Part shown: positions 61,663-64,000 of the stretch, piece by piece
Numbering within the stretch: position 1 is the first letter of the stretch
Layout: every line of letters starts with the position of its first letter
The notes under the pieces: generated by a model
What the model saw: only the letters and a program-made list of their open reading frames with translations
Database searches by the model: none
Told to the model about the DNA's origin: nothing
Position numbers and translations under genes: made by a program
Assembly: GCF_003400205.1 (NCBI RefSeq)
Contig: NZ_QUQV01000001.1
Location: 248,001 to 312,000 of the forward strand
Reading direction: 5' to 3'
Source: Bacillus sp. HNG
Lineage (GTDB): Bacteria; Bacillota; Bacilli; Bacillales; Bacillaceae_L
Length of the DNA: 64,000 nt

Positions 61663-62376
61663 ATGAGTTTTATTAAATATAGAGGTGAAATCGGAAAAAT
61701 CCTTTTTGAACCTCTTTATTTTGAATATGACGATAATAATGTTATTAGTCTAAAAATATACAAAAACGAAAAGGAAGAAAACTATATTTATTTTCACTTT
61801 ACTTTCAAAGATAAGATTTCTGATTTAGAATCAGCAAAGAAACTAACTAAAAAATACTTAAATGACTTTACAAATTTATTACTTTATTTATATGGATATA
61901 GTGTAAAACACCTTGAAGTTCATGAATTTACAGATACAATCTTCCTAAAGGGAAGTTTTGACTATGTTGGGACTATAGAAGACAATTTTGAAAAGATTAA
62001 GGATAGAATTACTGATAGAGGCTTATTATGTACATTAGAAGAAAATATATCTTTTAGGTTATATAAATCTGCTATGGAAATCTCCGACCCCTTTGGAAAA
62101 TTTATGTTCCTTTATAGTATTATTTATGATATTTTTGGGAATCAGGCAAAGCTAGAATCATATATCAAAAGTACTATGAATAATGTGGAGACCTTAAAAA
62201 GGGTAAAAACAAACTTAAAAAATGAAGAAATTATAGTTGAGGAAACTATTTTTACTTGGATTCGAAATCACATTGGACATACAAATAAGTTAACCGATAT
62301 CGAACTTATTAGAGGACAAGTTATGAAAAATACAGCAAATTTATCAAACCTAGTCTTAAAAGCAATTTTTAGTTAA
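61663..62376 (+). CDS. AT-rich HEPN-like protein of unknown function
   Basis: 237 residues from ATG 61663, which follows TAGGTGGA; an ATG at 61630 lacks a ribosome site. The N-terminal half (1-100) is beta-rich with aromatic strands (ILFEPLYFEYDDNN, YIYFHFTFKD). The C-terminal half is helical and ends in IRNHIGHTNKL, where Arg201-X4-His206 fits the HEPN RNase motif. Two-part proteins of this kind (ApeA-like N domain plus HEPN) occur among phage-defence genes, but I cannot confirm the family. Codon use is more AT-rich than the rest of the window, suggesting recent acquisition, and remnants surround it. Confidence 0.65.
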   Translation: MSFIKYRGEIGKILFEPLYFEYDDNNVISLKIYKNEKEENYIYFHFTFKDKISDLESAKKLTKKYLNDFTNLLLYLYGYSVKHLEVHEFTDTIFLKGSFDYVGTIEDNFEKIKDRITDRGLLCTLEENISFRLYKSAMEISDPFGKFMFLYSIIYDIFGNQAKLESYIKSTMNNVETLKRVKTNLKNEEIIVEETIFTWIRNHIGHTNKLTDIELIRGQVMKNTANLSNLVLKAIFS

Positions 62377-63006
62377 AAGTGAACATTGCTTTTATTTAAA
62401 AACCACCGACATTACTTGTAGAGGGTTTACTTTAGGAGTGCAAACATAGTAATTCACACATCGTAAAACGCACTTGATTTCACAGGTAAAATCACAATGC
62501 ATTTTTTATTTATTTGTCAACTAGCATTAGGTTGGAGGAAACCAGAAGTTAAAACCATTCCATTCCTAACCTGTTTTATTTTAATAAATTTCTTCGTATT
62601 GTTGATTTACTTACCATGTTACACAAAGAACAATTAAATGTTTTTGATATTAAGGATGCTATTAGTACGATTTATTATATAGAGCTAATTTTAAATAATA
62701 ATTAGTATTACTTATTTTTGTTAAAAGGGAAGTACTCCAGATTATGAATACACTTTTGCTTCAACGAACGAGAGGTAGCTAACCATTCTACCTAACTATT
62801 TAACTTTTATTCTAGTTAACATAATATCTATTCTCAGAACTTAGTTAAAAGTAACCGAAATATAGCAAAACAATGCTATAATTAACTTAATTGCTGTTAA
62901 CTAATCTATTGTTTTAAAATCGTAACTCATGGTTACATATATCTAACTATTTAATTGAATTTATACCACGACTAAATTTTAATTTAAATCAGGAGTTGTT
63001 CTACAT
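62377..63006. other. Long AT-rich gap with a possible gene remnant and repeat motifs
   Basis: 630 bases without an intact gene. An open frame at 62553-62705 without a convincing start encodes a helical tail (FLRIVDLLTMLHKEQLNVFD, then IKDAISTIYYIELILNNN) that looks like the C terminus of a lost protein. The last 200 bases are rich in TTAAC/GTTAA words and contain the promoter of the ribbon-helix-helix gene. Confidence 0.45.
62874..62936 (+). promoter_or_regulatory. Extended -10 promoter and operator-like repeats before the tandem RHH gene
   Basis: TGCTATAAT (62874-62882) is a TGn-TATAAT extended -10. It is flanked by AGTTAAAAGTAAC upstream and ATTAACTTAATTGCTGTTAACTAAT overlapping and downstream, and by the inverted repeat GTAAC-TCATG-GTTAC (62922-62936). 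Repeated (G)TTAAC half-sites of this density would suit binding by the RHH protein encoded next; autoregulation is inference. Confidence 0.5.
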
Positions 63007-63351
63007 ATGCCTTACGAAAGCAAAATTAGACCGCATAATGCTGATCGTGTAACTAAAAATACAACAATTAGCCGTGATTTGCTCAATCAAATTAAAGAAA
63101 TTGCAAATCACATGCAAGTTCCGTTTAATCAATTGCTAGCTGAAGGAATTGATTATGTATTAGATACTTATAAGAAACCTAAAGAATTCAAAGCTCCAGT
63201 TAGACCTAAGGATCGAATTCAAATGGGTACAACATTTAGTCATGTTCAATATGAATTGCTAAAAGATCGTGCACGAAGACTTCATACTCATACAAATACA
63301 CTAATCGAAATTGGGATGGAATTTATCATAGATAAATATCGGAATGTGTAA
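63007..63351 (+). CDS. Tandem ribbon-helix-helix-like DNA-binding protein
   Basis: 114 residues composed of two similar units. Unit 1 (about 16-57: KNTTISRDLLNQIKEIANHM, FNQLLAEGIDYVLDTYK) and unit 2 (about 73-112: GTTFSHVQYELLKDRARRL, TNTLIEIGMEFIIDKYR) each show a short strand followed by two helices, the RHH pattern, so one chain may form a complete DNA-binding dimer. It probably acts as a small repressor. No toxin-like partner is adjacent, which argues against a toxin-antitoxin pair. The start follows CAGGAGTTG. GTTAAC-rich repeats lie in its promoter region. Confidence 0.7.
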   Translation: MPYESKIRPHNADRVTKNTTISRDLLNQIKEIANHMQVPFNQLLAEGIDYVLDTYKKPKEFKAPVRPKDRIQMGTTFSHVQYELLKDRARRLHTHTNTLIEIGMEFIIDKYRNV

Positions 63352-63438
63352 TTCCAACCCTCCCTTTGATTTTCTTTATTTTAGTTTACATAATATAATT
63401 ATAATAAACTAACTCTTTCTTCAGAACGGAATTTAAAC

Positions 63439-63696
63439 TTAACTTAACTTCCCACGAATATCGATCAATTCTTGCAGCAGCTCCTCCATCTCAGAGTGAT
63501 TGATCCTAACCGGCATCTGATCATTTAACGTGATAAAATGCTCCTGTTCCCCACTTTCTACCTTTTTCATTAAATAATCGCAAAGCGCCTCAAGCCTTTC
63601 CCTACTTATGACAGACTGTGTTTTCATATGCTTAAATTGTGTTAAAACAAATGCATTTTCTTCAATATCTCCACTAATTAGACTGTTCACTTCCAT
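63439..63696 (-). CDS. Small protein of unknown function (85 aa)
   Basis: A minus-strand ATG at 63696 follows AATAGGAGGTAATGAT, an excellent ribosome site. The 85-residue product is acidic and helical with MEVNSLISGDIEENAFVLTQ at the start and MEELLQELIDIRGKL at the end; there is no membrane segment or metal motif. Not recognised. It faces the RHH gene and diverges from the alaX-like gene. Confidence 0.7.
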   Translation of the reverse strand: MEVNSLISGDIEENAFVLTQFKHMKTQSVISRERLEALCDYLMKKVESGEQEHFITLNDQMPVRINHSEMEELLQELIDIRGKLS

Positions 63697-63822
63697 ATCA
63701 TTACCTCCTATTCTACTCTTAAATTGCTCCTCCTCCCTTCTATTTATTACAACTCATAATTGAATCTTTTTTATTTTTCTAGTATGTTTTTAATATCTGA
63801 TGTCGAAAGGATCGAATACTAG

Positions 63823-64000
63823 ATGACAAAAAAGCTATATTATGAAAATCCATACTTAACAAATTGGAAAACCGAAGTTACCAATATGATTACAAAAGAT
63901 GATTACTGCCTTATTACTCTTAAAGAAACTGCATTTTATCCTGAAGGCGGCGGACAACCTTCGGACACTGGCTTGATTGGCAACATTAAAGTGTTGGATG
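63823..64000 (+). CDS. Alanyl-tRNA editing protein AlaX-like (N-terminal part)
   Basis: The first 59 codons are in the window; the gene runs off the right edge. The product begins MTKKLYYENPYLTNWKTEV and contains FYPEGGGQPSDTG (about 38-50), the hallmark of the AlaRS editing/AlaX family, which hydrolyses mischarged Ser- or Gly-tRNA(Ala). AAAGGA lies 12 bases upstream of ATG. Whether it has the longer DHHA1-containing form cannot be seen. Confidence 0.88.
   Translation, partial: MTKKLYYENPYLTNWKTEVTNMITKDDYCLITLKETAFYPEGGGQPSDTGLIGNIKVLD

Noticed and set aside
63007-63696. Toxin-antitoxin pair formed by the RHH protein and the convergent 85-residue protein
   Set aside because: The genes face each other with separate promoters and the 85-residue protein has no toxin-like features.

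Overview
The window reads as chromosomal DNA of a low-GC, spore-former-type Bacillaceae bacterium (Bacillus in the broad sense). The support is AGGAGG-type ribosome sites, many TTG/GTG starts, Rho-independent terminators, a glgBCDA operon, yknXYZ and ydjGHI homologues behind ECF-type promoters, an MhqR-like operator, and a heterocycloanthracin-type bacteriocin locus. The species cannot be fixed from the sequence alone.

Layout. 1-6926: end of gnd, then a nickel-pincer (Lar) locus of larA homologue, SDR dehydrogenase, larE, gluconokinase, larB and larC, read here as a sugar-acid epimerase route feeding gluconate into the pentose phosphate pathway. The larC gene encodes only the N-terminal half. 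6939-8055: quinone/catechol-type ring-cleaving dioxygenase behind a perfect promoter and an MhqR-like box. 8402-9568: glycolipid-type glycosyltransferase. 10397-14100: a hasA-hasC-hasB style hyaluronan operon. 14453-16650: two small membrane-anchored proteins and a GH15-like protein. 17066-23081: glgB-C-D-A without glgP, with a 323-bp palindromic element inserted before glgA. 23118-28661: three short genes, a stress-type SDR, a GH18 protein and a Suv3-like helicase. 28718-37679: LysE exporter, yknXYZ-like efflux operon, CBS protein, esterase, and an SPFH/zinc-ribbon/TPM operon with a SigW-type promoter. 38086-41959: M32 carboxypeptidase, NhaC antiporter, P-loop kinase. 42260-48879: nucleotide-sugar and glycosyltransferase cluster for a surface glycan. 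49282-52224: secreted GH28 pectinase with FN3 domains.

52716-58693 is the most striking region. It is a compact linear azol(in)e peptide (LAP/TOMM) cluster with a Cys/Ser/Phe-rich precursor, a ThiF-like maturation protein, a fused E1-like/YcaO cyclodehydratase ending in a PxPxP motif, and a double-length SagB-type oxidase. No exporter or immunity gene is evident beside it, and the region after it contains gene remnants.

58861-64000 is a patchwork: HAD phosphatase, SDR, a decayed copy of the nhaC 3' end, an AT-rich HEPN-like protein, a tandem ribbon-helix-helix protein beside GTTAAC-rich repeats, a small protein and the start of an AlaX-type editing protein. Three TGTTCAAAAAG-ended palindromic elements lie between genes in the first half.
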